Numbered from the stretch's first letter, positions 22,136-35,162 are shown. The stretch is 64,000 nt of DNA from Alnus glutinosa (GCF_958979055.1 NC_084892.1:2621501-2685500), one strand, 5' to 3'. The notes: generated from the sequence alone by a model not told the origin. A program made the numbers and translations.

Positions 22136-25100
22136 CTAGAAAAGTTGTTGAAGAGTGGCCTGCAGAGCTAAATACACAGCACTCCATCCCACCTGCGTAG
22201 GGTGCACATTGTCCCAGAAGAGTGCTGATTCAGGGTCCTCACAAAGTGTATATTTTTTGGCCCCACTCTCATCTACACTCCCACAGCTATAATTGCTGCT
22301 TATGCCAAAACAACAAGGCTTCAATGGGTTCTCAAACTTTCTACTTCCTGCACAAAATTATGAAGACACTACTCTATTAGCAAAGGAAACTCGGCAATTT
22401 CTACTTCCCGCTTGTATAATAAGTTTTGCGAAGAAAACTCGACGCTTTTGTTATCGGGATATAATATATCGTACAAATTGCAAATTTTGAACATTATCTT
22501 AAACAAGAAATATGTAACTTTACAACAGAAGATCAATGAGAAGAAAATCATTTTTCGAAATTTTGAAATATGTCATCCTTTTATAGAATTAGAAAATGAG
22601 TTTTATGACTGTTAAAATGAATGTTGAACAAGAGGCTTTTTTTACAAAAATGCATTAGATTCTGTGTCTACCCAAAATCCTATTTAAACTTAGTGAAAGA
22701 CAATTAATCCCTTATTTTAGCACAAAAAGTTCTTCTAATGAAAATTTCAAATAGGAGAGAAAACTTATTTTAATGAAATAATTTAACAAAAATTATAAGT
22801 GAGAAACACATGTTTAAGGATAGATGTCAGCTTAGTAGACCAGAGAAAAACTTTATGTTGAAAAGATTAAACTCTTGATCAATCAAAACCCTTGAAAAAA
22901 CATGAAAGATTAAGCTTGCAACCTAAACATGCATGGATGTAATCTAATTAACACAAAATCTCGATGTTCCAAAAAAGAAAGCAATATATCTTAAATTAAC
23001 AAGATCGAATGCATAAAAATTAAAGGAAATGTACGTAGAATCACCTTTGTTGTCGATTACGGACGTGAAGGAGGCATAGAGATCAAGAATGACGAAAGTC
23101 GAGTCCTTGGTTTCGTTATTCAACTGAGCCACGGCTTGTTTCAACAAGAGGTTGTGGAAATTCACAAGCGAGTTTACGGTTCCATTGCATTGTCGGAATG
23201 AGGATGTGGCCGTGCTCCGAGGGAGACATCCTAAAGGCTGTAAGCCTGCCACTGCTACCTTTTTCAGTCCCAACCCATGAATGCGTTTCAAGTTTACACT
23301 AAGTTGTTTCACCACTTTTGGAATGAAAGATTGAATTCCCTACATTAATAGATCGATGATCAATCCCCAGGCCAATTACGTTTAGTGTCTGCATAATTGT
23401 CTTAATCATGCCTTTTAATAAAGAAAAAAAAAATACTTTGGGTGCTATAATTAATTTCCTTACAAATTGACGTAACAATCTATGTGGCACTACCACATCA
23501 TTCACAATGGAATTGAATTGTTTAGTAACTGGCATAATAAATGTCACGTAAACTTACAAACTGGCTTGATAATTTACGTGACACTATTACATCAACCTTG
23601 CACAATTAAATTTAATTGCTTAGTGGCAGATGTAGTAAGTGTCACGTTTGTGGACTACCACATTAGTTTGTAAGAGACTTATAATAAAAGTTGTAGTACC
23701 TCTAACAGTATCCACCATAAAATAAGCTTTAACTAGGAAGAAAAATGAAATGATGAGATAATACTCTGATCTATAAGATCGAGCATGCATCTCCGGCAGA
23801 TGCTCTAAAACCTCTATACTTTGTAAATTTAGCTAATATATGAGTCAAAAATCATGTCCATCTACTTGTCTTCTCGTTATCGAAAACACGTATTTTACTT
23901 TTTTAAAAGGTACTTTTAGACAAGAGAAATGCTGCATACACTCTCAAGTGCACATTTTTTGACGTCGTAGCATTAAAAATCATCATTGAATTCAAAATTT
24001 AATAGTGAACCATCTAAAATCTAATAGTGTTTTTTAGTGCCATGCCAGAGAGTTGATATTTGGGAATGTGAGGATGAGAGTGTGCATAGCATTATTTCTC
24101 TTTAATTAGACAAACATTGTAGCTTATGTGTTCTTTGTTTAATCATATCTGTATTTTCTCTATCTTTTTGGTACAATTATTTCTGTCTCTTCTTTCTCTA
24201 GGTGGTTTAATAAAATAATAACAAAAACAATATTTAAATAAAATAAAAAATGTAATACGATAATCTATTGGAGTTTGTATTGAAAAAGTTAGTAAGTAAA
24301 ATAAAATCTTTTTAATTAGTTAAAATGGTTAACATTACGTAAATATACCCCGAATATTCACGGAGAGATTAACCATTTTATTTTAACCATTTTAGTTAAA
24401 ATGGTTAAAATAAAATCGAGATTAATGATGTTTCTAATCGTATATACACCGAATGGATCATATGTAAGAAAACAATAGTCATAACTCATATATATGTAAA
24501 CTCCTAATTCTTTTATCTTTCTCTCTTTTTCTTTTTTTCTTTGTTCTTTTATGGGATGATGTGAGGGCTAGCTAGTGAAAAGGAGTAATATTGTCCTTTT
24601 TGTGGTTCTCTTGTGTCTTTTAAAAAATTATGTGACTTTTAAAACTACAATTTAATTTATATATAATAAATATTTTGATCAAATATTAATTTTAAAAGCT
24701 ATATTATTTTTTTAAGGGCACAAAAAAGGCATAAACGAGACTTCTATCGTTCCTCGGAGTGATCGACAAGTTACAAAGACTGTGGTCCCATGAATGATTA
24801 TAAATCATTAGGTCACGTCAGCTCGTTCGTCTGCGGGGGTATATGCTTTTGCAGTGACATGCACACATCGAGCCAAAGAGAGACAAGAGGCGCACATGCC
24901 AAACATAACTTTAATAGAAACCAAACAATCGTCCCCACTTGTTGAAACGCCAAAATTTCGTACCTAAGACTTTTGTCGTTTGATCTGGTCAAGCACTCGT
25001 GGATGGAATATAAAGATGTTTTTTTTAATATAATTTCTAAATATTTTATTGAGTAAATTTCTTTAAATTTCAAATTAAATAATTTTAAAACTTTATCATA

Positions 25101-26303
25101 TCAGACCAATGTTTATTCATTTGAAGTATAATTTCTTGCCATACAAGAGAAAACCAACTGCTTGACAAGTCTAGTACCAAACTTTGCAGGAGAGACGTAC
25201 ATATCCGAGCAGTTTATTGGCCTAGAATATGTGGTAAAAAGATTTGGAAAATGACTGCAACCTTTTACAATCTTGCCTAACACTATCTTAATGTATATAT
25301 AGTAAAAAAATAATTAATCTAGGGCGATTCTCACGTCAGTTTATAAAAAATTCGTAATAAAAGTTATATTGTAAATTGCGAGATCAATTTATTAAAACTT
25401 GTAGCAAAAGGTATAATATAATAGAGTCTAACCTCAGTGCCATGATTGACAATGTAAGCATAGTAGTCATTGCCAGAGAGGGTGACGAGGGTCACAGAGG
25501 ACTGGATGTCACTTATGTTAAACACGTTGTCTGTGATGAGATTCTGGAAGAAATCGATCTGGGTCGTCATGTTTGGGCCCGAGTTCAGGGTCTCAAAAAC
25601 ACCCATGCCTCCATAAGCAAAGTTCATTCCGTATTTCAGCAATGGGATCCCAAATTTCCTCCATCTATATGGAATTGGAGATCTAATTCCCATGGATTTA
25701 GCTGCGTGCATGCATAATATAGTTAAACACAATATCAGAAATACCTAGAGTAAGAACGTATACTGCAAATAGATGCTGACCATTGCTATATATATATAAG
25801 ATCAGGAAAAGTGGCAAGCTAGCAGAGAAGAAGAACCCACCATTGATAAACAAAAATTACACAAACTAAATCATGCCCATTACTAGAGAGAGAGAGAGGT
25901 TTAGACCAACGTAATCGGTCAGGACACGGCCATCGGAGAAACGACCTGCTGGTTTACTGGGAAAGGTGATACCGTAGGGATCTTTCCAAGAGGACGAAGA
26001 TTTCGCGGTGTTGCCTGTTTCAGCATATGAATCCCCAAAGACAAAGAGCTTTGATGTGTTAGAAACCTGACGATGGAGGCTGTGGTGGTGGTGGTGGTGG
26101 TGGTGATGATGAGCTAAGTGTCCTTGCACCACTTGTTGCCCTGTAAGGAGTCACACAAAAACACATATATAGATAAAGATTATCGACAAGTGTTCAGTTT
26201 TTACTGCAAATGTGATAGAAGTACACTTATTGTGTTAGAAACCTGAGAGAAGGGACAAGAGGAAGTAGCAGAGAACAGAGTAGAGAAGCTTTTGTGTGTC
26301 CAT
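22136..26303 (-). CDS. GDSL-C: GDSL esterase/lipase (SGNH hydrolase), five exons, intact
   Basis: Exons are 26243-26303, 25907-26140, 25433-25701, 23045-23339 and 22136-22347. They sum to 1071 bases, 356 residues. The signal peptide is MDTQKLLYSVLCYFLLSLLSG. A run of ten histidines follows at about residues 30-39, then block I (FVFGDSYAETGN, catalytic Ser), block II (NFAYGGMGVF), block III (LSGNDY) and the catalytic Asp-His in FWDNVHPTQ. The length matches the At5g03610-type GDSL lipases (about 360). The enzyme should be secreted and hydrolyse an ester substrate that cannot be told from sequence. A TATA motif lies at 26358-26372. Against B, Asp is replaced by Glu in block I (YAETGN), outside the catalytic Ser. 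Intron 3 holds a MITE. Confidence 0.88.
23924..24100. mobile_element. Mutator-type MITE in intron 3 of GDSL-C
   Basis: It is a paralogue of 13087-13265 with the same termini (GAGAAATGCTGC ... GCATTATTTCTC). The right flank carries an extra aatt relative to GDSL-B. Confidence 0.72.
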
Positions 26304-27467
26304 TATAGCTAAGAAGAGAAACCTTGTGTCAAGCATTGCACAAAGCGAGCAGGATTAACGTCTATATATAACCCCCCTTTTATATTTATGTCGGGCATTC
26401 AGTGGGGTCAGAGTCATTTTGTACTTAGAAAATGATTGAGATAGTATATATGGTATACTAAAAAAAACGCAAAACATCTGCAGAATGATGCGGTGAACAA
26501 GACAAACAAAGGAATGAATACGAATAAACTATTCTATTGTAGAAGTTTATTTGATATACCAAACATGCCCTAAAGCTCTGAAGAGAGAAAGTGGCCGAGG
26601 CGAATTTCAAGCAAGACATCATCAAATATCCGGATGTGTTAGTGTTCAAGCTTCAATCATGCAAGTTGTTGGGGAAAAGTCTATTATATCCTTGGCTTTA
26701 GATTATGGTTTTTGGTTAAAAGGCTTATGGTAAAGGTCGTAAAAATACAATTAAAAATGTTATTTTAATTATAAACGAATGAAATAATTCCCAAACTCTT
26801 ACCAAAAGGTCACGTGTAGAAGCAATCCGATTGTACGAATTTGATGATTATCTAAGGTCGGTTCATTAGTTTGCAAATTTATAATTTTGATAATTAGGTC
26901 TCTACGATTGGAGGACTTAGCTAGTCCCCCAAAAGATGCTGTAAGGTACACATGTCCTAAACAGATGAGTCATACACCTCAAGTTGTCTCGAGCAAGTAA
27001 GCTCCACAACTCGCTTTCTATGGATTGCTCGAATCGCACCCACTTGCACAAAATAGGTGGACCTCACAATTTCTCAATTTTTCCGTAGGACGTGCCACTG
27101 CATTTTAAAGATTGACGGATGATGACAAAATATATAGAAAGAAATTAAGACAATTATACGTAACTCTCTTCTCCCCTATGGTAAAGACTAAAGATGATGG
27201 AAAAGACCCATTTTTTTATTAATATAGATTAAATTTTCACGTGTTGGCTATATAAGTATATTAGGAGTAGAGAAGTATGAAGAATATATGCAAGTCTTTT
27301 CCCCCCGAATCCCCCCAACCCAACAAACATCTTAATTTTTTACATAGAGATCCCATGGGTGTCAACCATTATTCACATGGATTTTTTCAGAGACAAATTA
27401 CAACCACAAGAGACAGATCAGCCCGAACCTCAAACGTGCAATGATGCAAAGGAATGGAAGCTCATGA
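26304..27467. other. Intergenic region between GDSL-C and LysM-2
   Basis: It includes the GDSL-C TATA motif and a segment (26455-26850) shared with 18465-18800. The rest matches the 3' flank of LysM-1. No gene is seen. Confidence 0.6.
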
Positions 27468-27788
27468 CTAGCGATTTTTGAAAGGAGTAATCTGGATAAC
27501 GAGGCCAGGGAAAACATCGTCTGGGTCATGGATATGTGGGTTCTCTTCAACAATATATGGATCCCCACATTTTTCACTGATAGTTTGCAGCGTCTCTCCT
27601 TCACGAACAACGTAAATTTCATCGCACGGCTTGTTCATATTCTTCAGCGCCATCCGAACACCTTCACAAGTAGAGCTCAAAACCAGCAATACTGCCAAGA
27701 ACAAAGCAGTGTACCGAGAAATCCTCCCGGCCATTGCAGTTGATGAACGAAGACACACCATCACACCATGGCCAATTTTGTGGTACAA
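27468..27788 (-). CDS. LysM-2: small secreted LysM-domain protein
   Basis: It is a single-exon paralogue of LysM-1 with the same three candidate starts (27788, 27761 and 27734). The signal peptide MAGRISRYTALFLAVLLVLS is followed by one LysM domain (EIYVVREGETLQTISEKCGD, PYIVEENPHIHDPDDVFPGL). Its VEENP matches the divergent LysM-3, so the DEENP of LysM-1 is the derived form. The tail is KNR instead of NNR. It lies between GDSL-C and GDSL-D on the same strand and should be secreted to the cell wall space, binding GlcNAc polymers. The conserved upstream block is at 27880-27945 and a (TA)n run at 27971-27992. Confidence 0.85.
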   Translation of the reverse strand: MYHKIGHGVMVCLRSSTAMAGRISRYTALFLAVLLVLSSTCEGVRMALKNMNKPCDEIYVVREGETLQTISEKCGDPYIVEENPHIHDPDDVFPGLVIQITPFKNR

Positions 27789-29577
27789 ATTTGCTTCTTC
27801 CTTTTGGGCTTGTAAAGCTTCTCTTGAAGAGGATTTAGATTAGAGAAGGGGTTCCTTTCTTTTGGTTGTTGGAGGGGATGCAATTCTTGGCGGGAGTTGA
27901 AATGGTGCACTCAGTGTGGTAGGTATCTGTCAGGGACTAAGCCACTCAGGGAAGAGTTAAAAACGAGACGATATATATATATATATATATAAAAAGCGTT
28001 ATCAAATGGGATTGGGTCTTGGACTCTTGGATTCGTTTGTTTCTGTGTTTTTTATTTTCTGAGCACCATTCATATTGGGCTTGACTTCTTTCTTTTTTCT
28101 TTTTAATAAGGCTTGCTTTATTGCGCATGTTTCAACTAGGAGTGCAGCTGTGGATGCGAATTCAGCTATTTGTAATATTTGTATTTGTAAAATATGAGTA
28201 TTATTTTTAAATATATGCATTTATATCGTATTTTTATTAATTGCATTTGTACGTAGCAGCCAATGAGGGCGGCACCCAAGGTGGCTGGAGTAGATGCATT
28301 TCATTTGTTTGTATTTTTATTATAATTGACATGTATCACCATCTTAATGGTACTGACATGTCACTTAAAATTTTTAAACAGAAATTAACTCCAGAAAGCA
28401 ATTTGTAAATTAAGTCAACAACATAGATATCTGAATTAATTTTAATATCATAATGAAAAATTTTTCTAAAATTTTTAGTGTGAACGACTTGCCTTGTAAA
28501 TCTCCTTTTTCCCATTTGAACATTAATTCCGTCGGCTTATTGGTTTTGTTGCCAGTGGACCTGGCTTAGAAAATGGACCCGTTAGCGATTGGGGGAGGCC
28601 TATATCGGAAAGGTCTACTATGTGCACTCTCATTGTCGACAAAGTCACAAAGGCACTCCAATATTCCATCATAAACATATTGAGGAACGCAATGAGGCGC
28701 ATATGCCCATGGTTTCGTCGTCATGCCCTTCCCTGTTTTCCATCTCCATAATATCTCAAGTTTTAGCACAATTTCATTTTATTTCTTGTAAAAAACTCCT
28801 TACAATTCTTGTATAAGATTAACACATATTTTTTTGGCATATAAAAAATACATATTATTTAAATAGCATATACTTTTTTCATACTTTTTTAATAACATTA
28901 ATAAAAAAAACTTGTGTGCTTCTTTTATGTTTAAAGAACGCGTGTCATTTTTATATATGGTTTGTAAAAAGTTTCTCTTTTTTTTTTTTTTGAAATTGCT
29001 TTTTAATTTTGTAGGTTTCTTACATTTTTTAATTTATTCTTTCCTGCTAAAACTAATTAAGTGGCATCAACCTTCTATTAAAAAAATAAACCCATAAAAA
29101 GGGGCAGAGGCTAGAGGCACCCTCCAACCTTCAAGGGGTGACAAAACAAAAGGTCCATACCCCTTCATTATTTGCAAGTTACTCGTGAAGTGAAATTTCC
29201 TTGTTATCTTGTAAAATACGTTTAGTCTTGATTTTTTTTCAACGTGCTTGATTTTTTTTCAGCGTGCTGCCAAAAGCCTGTCCGCAGGATAAGCACAATA
29301 CGAAAGTCAGAGAGAAAATGGGGGGAGGAGGAAACGTGAATTTCAAACGGGCCAATATACACCGGCATCCTACCATAATAGCATGCCAAAAACAGAGGAG
29401 AGGAGAGCCTTCCCAGAACAAAACCATTCATTCTTACGTAGTTACACAACTTACATATGACCAAACCCCAAACCATAGTACAACAAAACCAAACAAGTAA
29501 CGCCAAATTTTCTTTCCCCCTTCTTTTCGATAACTCCATTAAAGTTATTCATCCTAAAAAAAAAAAAAAAACCTCCT
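27789..29577. other. Intergenic region between LysM-2 and GDSL-D
   Basis: It holds the LysM-2 promoter block and a copy of the 9590-type repeat (28579-28990). Sequence from 29100 to 29577 is not found elsewhere in the window, and the Tourist MITE present in the other two units is missing here. An A-rich run (29556-29571) precedes the stop codon of GDSL-D. Confidence 0.65.
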
Positions 29578-32500
29578 TTAAAGCTGTTCAAGAGTGGGTT
29601 GCAAAGCTGAATACACAGCACGCCATCCCTCCTGCGTAGGATGCACCGTGTCCCAAAAGAATGCCGATTCAGGGTCATCACAGATTGTATATTTCTTGGC
29701 CCCAGTACTCTCATCCTCACTTCCACAGAAATATTCTCTGCTTACACCCATACAACATGGCTTCAATGGGTTCTCAAACCTTGTACTTCCTGCACGAAAT
29801 GAAGATATCGCTCCATCAGTAGAAGACTAAAAGTCGATTTGTTTGAGAAATGAAGGTAAATGTATAATCACCTGGGTGGTCTCCTTTCTTCGTGAATACA
29901 GACATGAAGGAGGCATAAAGATCGAGAATGACGACATGATTATCCTTGGTCTCGTTGTTCAACTGAGCCACGGCTTGTTTCAACAAGAGGTTGTGGAAAT
30001 TCACGAAAGAGTTTTGAGTTCCATTGCATTGTCGGAATGACGACATGGCCGTGCTCTGAGGGAGACATCCTAAAGGCTGTAGAGATGTCACTGCTGCTTT
30101 TTTAATTCCCAACCCATGAATGCGTTTCAAGTTTACAGTAATTTGATTCACCACTGCGGTAATGAACGATTGCAAGCTCTACAGCAGATGGATTCGGGAG
30201 AAGTTCAGGCATAAAACTTCTTAATTAATCATTATCAAAGAAACTACAACCAAGAATTAAGGAAAAGAAAAGATGAGATACTACTCTGTACTCTTTAAGA
30301 GATTAGTAGCAATATCGTTGCCACTCCTTAAACGAACAGAGGAAAGAAAATGTCACAAAGTGAATATGCTTCCATACACAGAATGGGAAACGGCCCAACT
30401 TGACACTCGTTCTTGTTATTGATGCTATGTTATAACTCTTAAAGAGTAGCTCTAAATCACATCAAAGATAATGGATGAGGTGCAAGGCGGAACTAGAATT
30501 TTTGATGGGGGACAAAATTAAAAATAATAATAATAATACTAAAAAAAAAAAAAGTAAAAGTAAAGGGTAGTTCCGTTCTGAAAAAGATTCGTTTTACGGT
30601 CAAGTTTTTATTTTATTGCATTTAACGATGTACGTATCATTTAAATAACGTGCCAACATATACAACATTAGATATGTAAAATCTAAACTAAATCATAAAA
30701 TGAATAATCCCTGATTCAGTTGAAATCAACAGAAAAATAATGAAACTAAAACTAATAACAGCACAGATTAGTAATCATGGAAGTCAAAAAGGGCAAGGTC
30801 TCCAATTTAATAATTAATTTAAAAAAGTGATGTACAAAAAATATACAAAATGTGACAAAAACTCCATTTCTCTAGTTATTAGAGGGGCCATAAAGCATTC
30901 GGACCTCATTATAGTGCGTCGGCTTTATACCTTGTGGGGACATGGATTCAAGAAGAAGGCAAACATGATAGCTTTTGTGTCCTTTTGGCGATTTTTTTTT
31001 TTTTTGGTCTTTCTCTTTGTAATTATATGTTTCCTCTTGTATACCTTACGCTTTTAATAAAACTAATTTATTATTTATAAAAAAATAATAATAATAATAA
31101 TAATAAAATAAGACAGCCATGAATATGACCTCACTTAATTTATTTAATTAAATAAATCATTTTTTATCAAACTTAAATTCTTAAAATAAGCCATAATTTA
31201 ACATGTTAATTCATCAAAAATTGGTGTAATCAATCACATTATTATTATGATCAATATGAATGTAAGCGTAAAGGTCTCACCTGAGTAGACCCACTGCTTG
31301 CAGCGTAAACAGAGTAATCATTACCAGCAAGGGAGAGGAGGGCCACAGAGGACTGTAGATCTGTAGCAGTAAACACGTTGTCTTTGACGAGATCCTGGAA
31401 GAAATCGATCTGGGTGGTCATGTTTGGGCCTGGGACTAACGTATTGAATACTCCTGTGCCTCCGTATGCAAAGTTCATCCCATTTTTCAAGTATTTCCCC
31501 CCGAGTTGCTTCCATTTGTACGGAATTGGAGACTTGAGCCCCACGGTCTTTGCTGCATTTATGCGTACAATCAATTAAAGACAACATCAGAAATTGTCTC
31601 ATTCAAATGGTCAAATAGTATCTGAAAAGTTTGAAACCTACCCTCGATCTCATCCTACTGCACTGACGCCGGCCATCGTGCCCTCCAAATTAATAATTTT
31701 TAGAAAGAAAAAAAAATTATATACCACGTAAATATCCTATTGTATATTCTGACATGTCAAGGGTGTAGTAATACTTACATCAGCCCGAATTTTCTTTTTA
31801 AAAAAAAATAAAAAAAAAATTAACACTATTCTACATAATAGATTTGAAGCACGTAAAACTTTCGATGAAGAGGATTACTAAAAATTATATCTATTTTATT
31901 GGGCTAACGTGATAATACCTATTGATCATCGATTTTTTATATTTTATTTTCTAAACAAAGTCTGAATTTAAAAGCAGTATTAATCATCGATTTTTTATAT
32001 TTTATTTTCTAAACAAAGTCTGAATTTAAAAGCAGATGAGCATTGCCACGTAGAATGGGGATATAGTTTTTAGCAATACTTTTCATTGAAATACCTATTA
32101 TAATTATGTGCTACTGAAGAAGCATTGAAGCACTGTATCCACTACGTACTGCCAAAAGATGTAGTCAAATGATGCAATAATTTACTTGTACAACGTGTCA
32201 CTACAAGAACGTTGTTCTCAAGATCGAGGTGTTCGGATCATTATAATTAATTAAGGGCGGTTATTGAGTTGCTGAAGCAAAATAAACAACATTTATCAAT
32301 CAGTGTCATGCTTAATTAATTTTCCTTTTCTTCTTCTTAAGAGGCAAACAAACCTTACGCACTTAATTAAGTTATTAATTCAACGACCTAAATTCCCCTG
32401 ATATTATGAGGAGGAGGTCTAATGATCAATCTGTTCTAAAATTATTGAAAATATAACTTCTTAAAATATTAATTAAAATAATTAAAATTTTGACACTTAC

Positions 32501-33532
32501 TAGATTAAACTTTGAAAATAAATAATGAATTAACATGATATTAAAGTCGATGTCCATCACCTAATCCAATTAAAATAATCTATGTATTGTCTCGTCCACA
32601 TATGAGAAATAGTGTTAAAATAATAATTTAAATTTATCACTTTTTTTAATAAATATTGATTTAATGTTATTTAATAAATCATTATAAAATTTATATAATT
32701 AAGATGACATGACAGTAAAAATTAATTCTTACTTTATTTTTTTTTCTTGTTACAAGTGCCAATTTTTCAACTACTAATTTTTACTACCACATTATTAAAT
32801 TACATAACAATAATATAACAATTTACTACATAACGTTAGGTTTTGCAAAAGTAATATTAGGATTATATAGAAGTTGAAAGTAAAGTAATTATAAAAAAGA
32901 AAAAGAGGGACCGTGGAATTTGCTTTAATAATGACCGGTAAATAAAGATGCCACCTTATGTCGTTTTTAATCATAGTACTGATCCACATTCAGCTATTGT
33001 TTAAGTGCATATCATTTTCTAAGGAATTTTTTTAATGAAACAAGATTAAAGTGCAGATTTGTTGAAAAGTGGAAATTTACGTTTGTGGGTCAGCATAGGC
33101 TAATCGACATTATCATGACAGAAGGAAGGAAACAAAGTGAGCCAGTTCAACTTGAAAAAGAAGAATCAAGAGAATTAGTGGTGGGGAAAAGGAGTTTCCG
33201 ACAAGAAAAGCTCAAAAACAGTGTGACCAAGCACTGAAATAATGTACAGAGCTTCATATCACGTGAGAAAGTGAGAACGTTTGCAGCAAAAAGATATGAT
33301 GTGGATCTGACAAGATACAAAGAAAGCGAAAAAAAGTTGACCCAATAATGCAATATCAACAGTTGAAAGGGAGAAGTGCATAGATTGGTGTAATATAATA
33401 TAATAAGAGGTGAAGTGTGGAAGCTAGCGGAGAAGAGGAACCCACCTTTGATAAAAATCACACACAAACTAAAGCCTGCCATTATATTTGTACCAAAAAG
33501 TATGATAAAGATAATAATAACAACAAAAGAAA

Positions 33533-33576
<44 letters not shown>

Positions 33577-33970
33577 CGCACCAACGTAGTCGGTGAGAAC
33601 ACGGCCATCGGAGAAACGACCGGCTGGTTTTCCGGGGAAGGTGATGCCATAGGGGTACTTCCAAGAGTTGGCTCCGGATTTCCTGTTGCCTGTGTCAGCA
33701 TACGAATCCCCAAAGACAAAGAGCTTTGTGGGGCGAAAATTAAAGAGGTGATGATGGGTGTGGTGGTGGTGGTGGTGGTGGTGGCCTCCTTGCACCAGTT
33801 GTTGCCCTGTAAAGAAATCACACACGCATACATAGACAAAGATCAGCGACAAGTGTTGGATTTTGAAGAGAGATGTGTGAGAGAGAAGCAGACTTGTAGC
33901 GTAAGAAACCTGAGAGAAGGGAGAAGAGGAAGCAGCAGAGGAGAGAGCAGAGGAGCTTCTGTGTGTCCAT
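29578..33970 (-). CDS. GDSL-D: GDSL esterase/lipase (SGNH hydrolase), five exons, intact
   Basis: Exons are 33910-33970, 33582-33806, 31281-31552, 29872-30178 and 29578-29789. They sum to 1077 bases, 358 residues. The signal peptide is MDTQKLLCSLLCCFLFSLLSG. A histidine stretch of eight, a Thr and three more His follows. Then come block I FVFGDSYADTGN, block II NFAYGGTGVF, block III LAGNDY and the catalytic block FFWDTVHPTQ. I chose the ATG at 33970 because the other copies start there; an upstream in-frame ATG at 34018 is not shared. It is the most divergent copy: exon 4 is 12 bases longer and introns 2-3 are unrelated in large parts. A TATA motif lies at 34048-34058. It is probably the oldest member of the array. 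Substrate unknown. Confidence 0.88.
31925..32035. repeat. 53-base tandem duplication in intron 2 of GDSL-D
   Basis: The sequence from atcatcgattttttat to aatttaaaagcag occurs at 31925-31977 and, identically, at 31983-32035. The spacer is 5 bases. It looks like a recent replication slip. Confidence 0.9.
33538..33573. repeat. (GA)n microsatellite in intron 2 of GDSL-D
   Basis: About 17 GA units lie directly next to the intron-2 donor, at the same place as in copies A to C although the rest of the intron has diverged. Confidence 0.95.
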
Positions 33971-34494
33971 TATTAGGTAAAAAGACAAGGGAATTTGCAC
34001 AAAAGCAAAACTTGGCATGGAGGAGATATTTGGCGAACTAATTCTTCATATATATACCAAGTGTGAAGCAAAAGCTTGCCCATCGGTCACCTACCCTTAC
34101 CAAAGGTCTAATGGACACTGGACTGCTGCGTTCTTGAGACACGTGTGTCCCGTCAAATGAGCATGTGGGGCCCGAATGTGGGTCACAGTCACTGCCACAT
34201 AGGCATGTACAGACCTCCTTTTACGTTACGTTTTAGTGTTTTGCTTTAATTAATGTGTGAAGTCATACGGTTAACAGAGTCTCAACTCTCAAGGGCTCCC
34301 CTTCAAATAATGTTTCACTTTCATTAGTGTGGAGGTTTAAGTTCAAAAAATAAATTGTGTTTGGTAATTTATTTCAAATAAAGAAATTATTTGTTGACTC
34401 TAATAGGAATCGAATTTTAATTTTCTTAGAGGGAGGAGAAATTAAGATAATCTTATAATTAAGGGTCCTTAATGCAGCTATAAATAAAGATTCA
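33971..34494. other. Upstream region of GDSL-D
   Basis: It contains the TATA motif (34048-34058) and, near 34138, the G-box-like sequence gacacgtgtgtcc. The rest shows no ORF and no repeat I can recognise. Confidence 0.5.
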
Positions 34495-35120
34495 TTGTAT
34501 TACATCAATTTCACCTTGCTATCGAGGAATATTAAATTGATACATGAAGGTATTTTGCCAAATCAGTTTACGCTATCCAGTACCTCATTGCTTGGCCTGG
34601 CAATTAGCTGTTCTTCCTTCTCTTTGGCTTTCTCCTGTCTTAAAGCTATTTTTGATGTAACCATATGTGACAATTTTGTTGTGGCAACTGTTATAATTAT
34701 CAACTTTTCTAGGGATGTTATCCTTGCAATGACTCAAAAGATCTCTGTGGTTAATGTTCGTATAAGTGAAGCTTCAATCAGCTGCTTTCCTTACTACTTG
34801 GCTGGCAACTTCTACGGGTGTAGTGAATTTTCAACTTAAAGGTGGTGATCTTCTAGTGATTCTAGCCGTGAATCAACCTCATCTTTTTCTCTCTTGGCAT
34901 TTTTCTCCCTTTATTTTGGATATTCAACTAAGTTTCTCTTCCTTTCAAAGTTTGAATGCTTTGAAAATCTCTAGATGTGCCAATTTACATGCACATATTT
35001 TAACTAAATGAGTCGTTACCCACCTTGTGTTCGGTAGCTTTCTCACAAGATCTTTCATTTTCTTTTTCATTATAATTAATAATGAGAAAAATCTACCCTT
35101 CTAACATTTTCCTTATTCAA

Positions 35121-35161
<41 letters not shown>
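34495..35161 (+). mobile_element. LINE (non-LTR retrotransposon) 3' end with RNase H-like remnant and poly(A)
   Basis: The plus-strand frame at 34495-34839 ends in FDVTICDNFVVATVIIINFS followed by RDVILAMTQKIS, the pattern of the RVT_3 (RNase H-like) domain at the C-terminus of plant LINE polyproteins. The frame then shifts and continues at 34766-35011 with SFQSLNALKISRCANLHAHI, matching the end of that domain (the usual RRxxNxxAHxLA region). A pure run of 38 A at 35124-35161 closes the element. It is 5'-truncated and frameshifted, hence dead. I found no target duplication. Confidence 0.7.

Positions 35162-35162
<1 letters not shown>

Noticed and set aside
33147..34041. Frames of about 200 codons on both strands near GDSL-D exon 2
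   Set aside because: They run through the (GA)n tract, exon 2 and introns. The spliced gene explains the conserved part.
34495..34839. Host gene with a 114-codon ORF
   Set aside because: It aligns by pattern with the RNase H-like end of LINE polyproteins, shifts frame and is followed by a 38-base A-tract.
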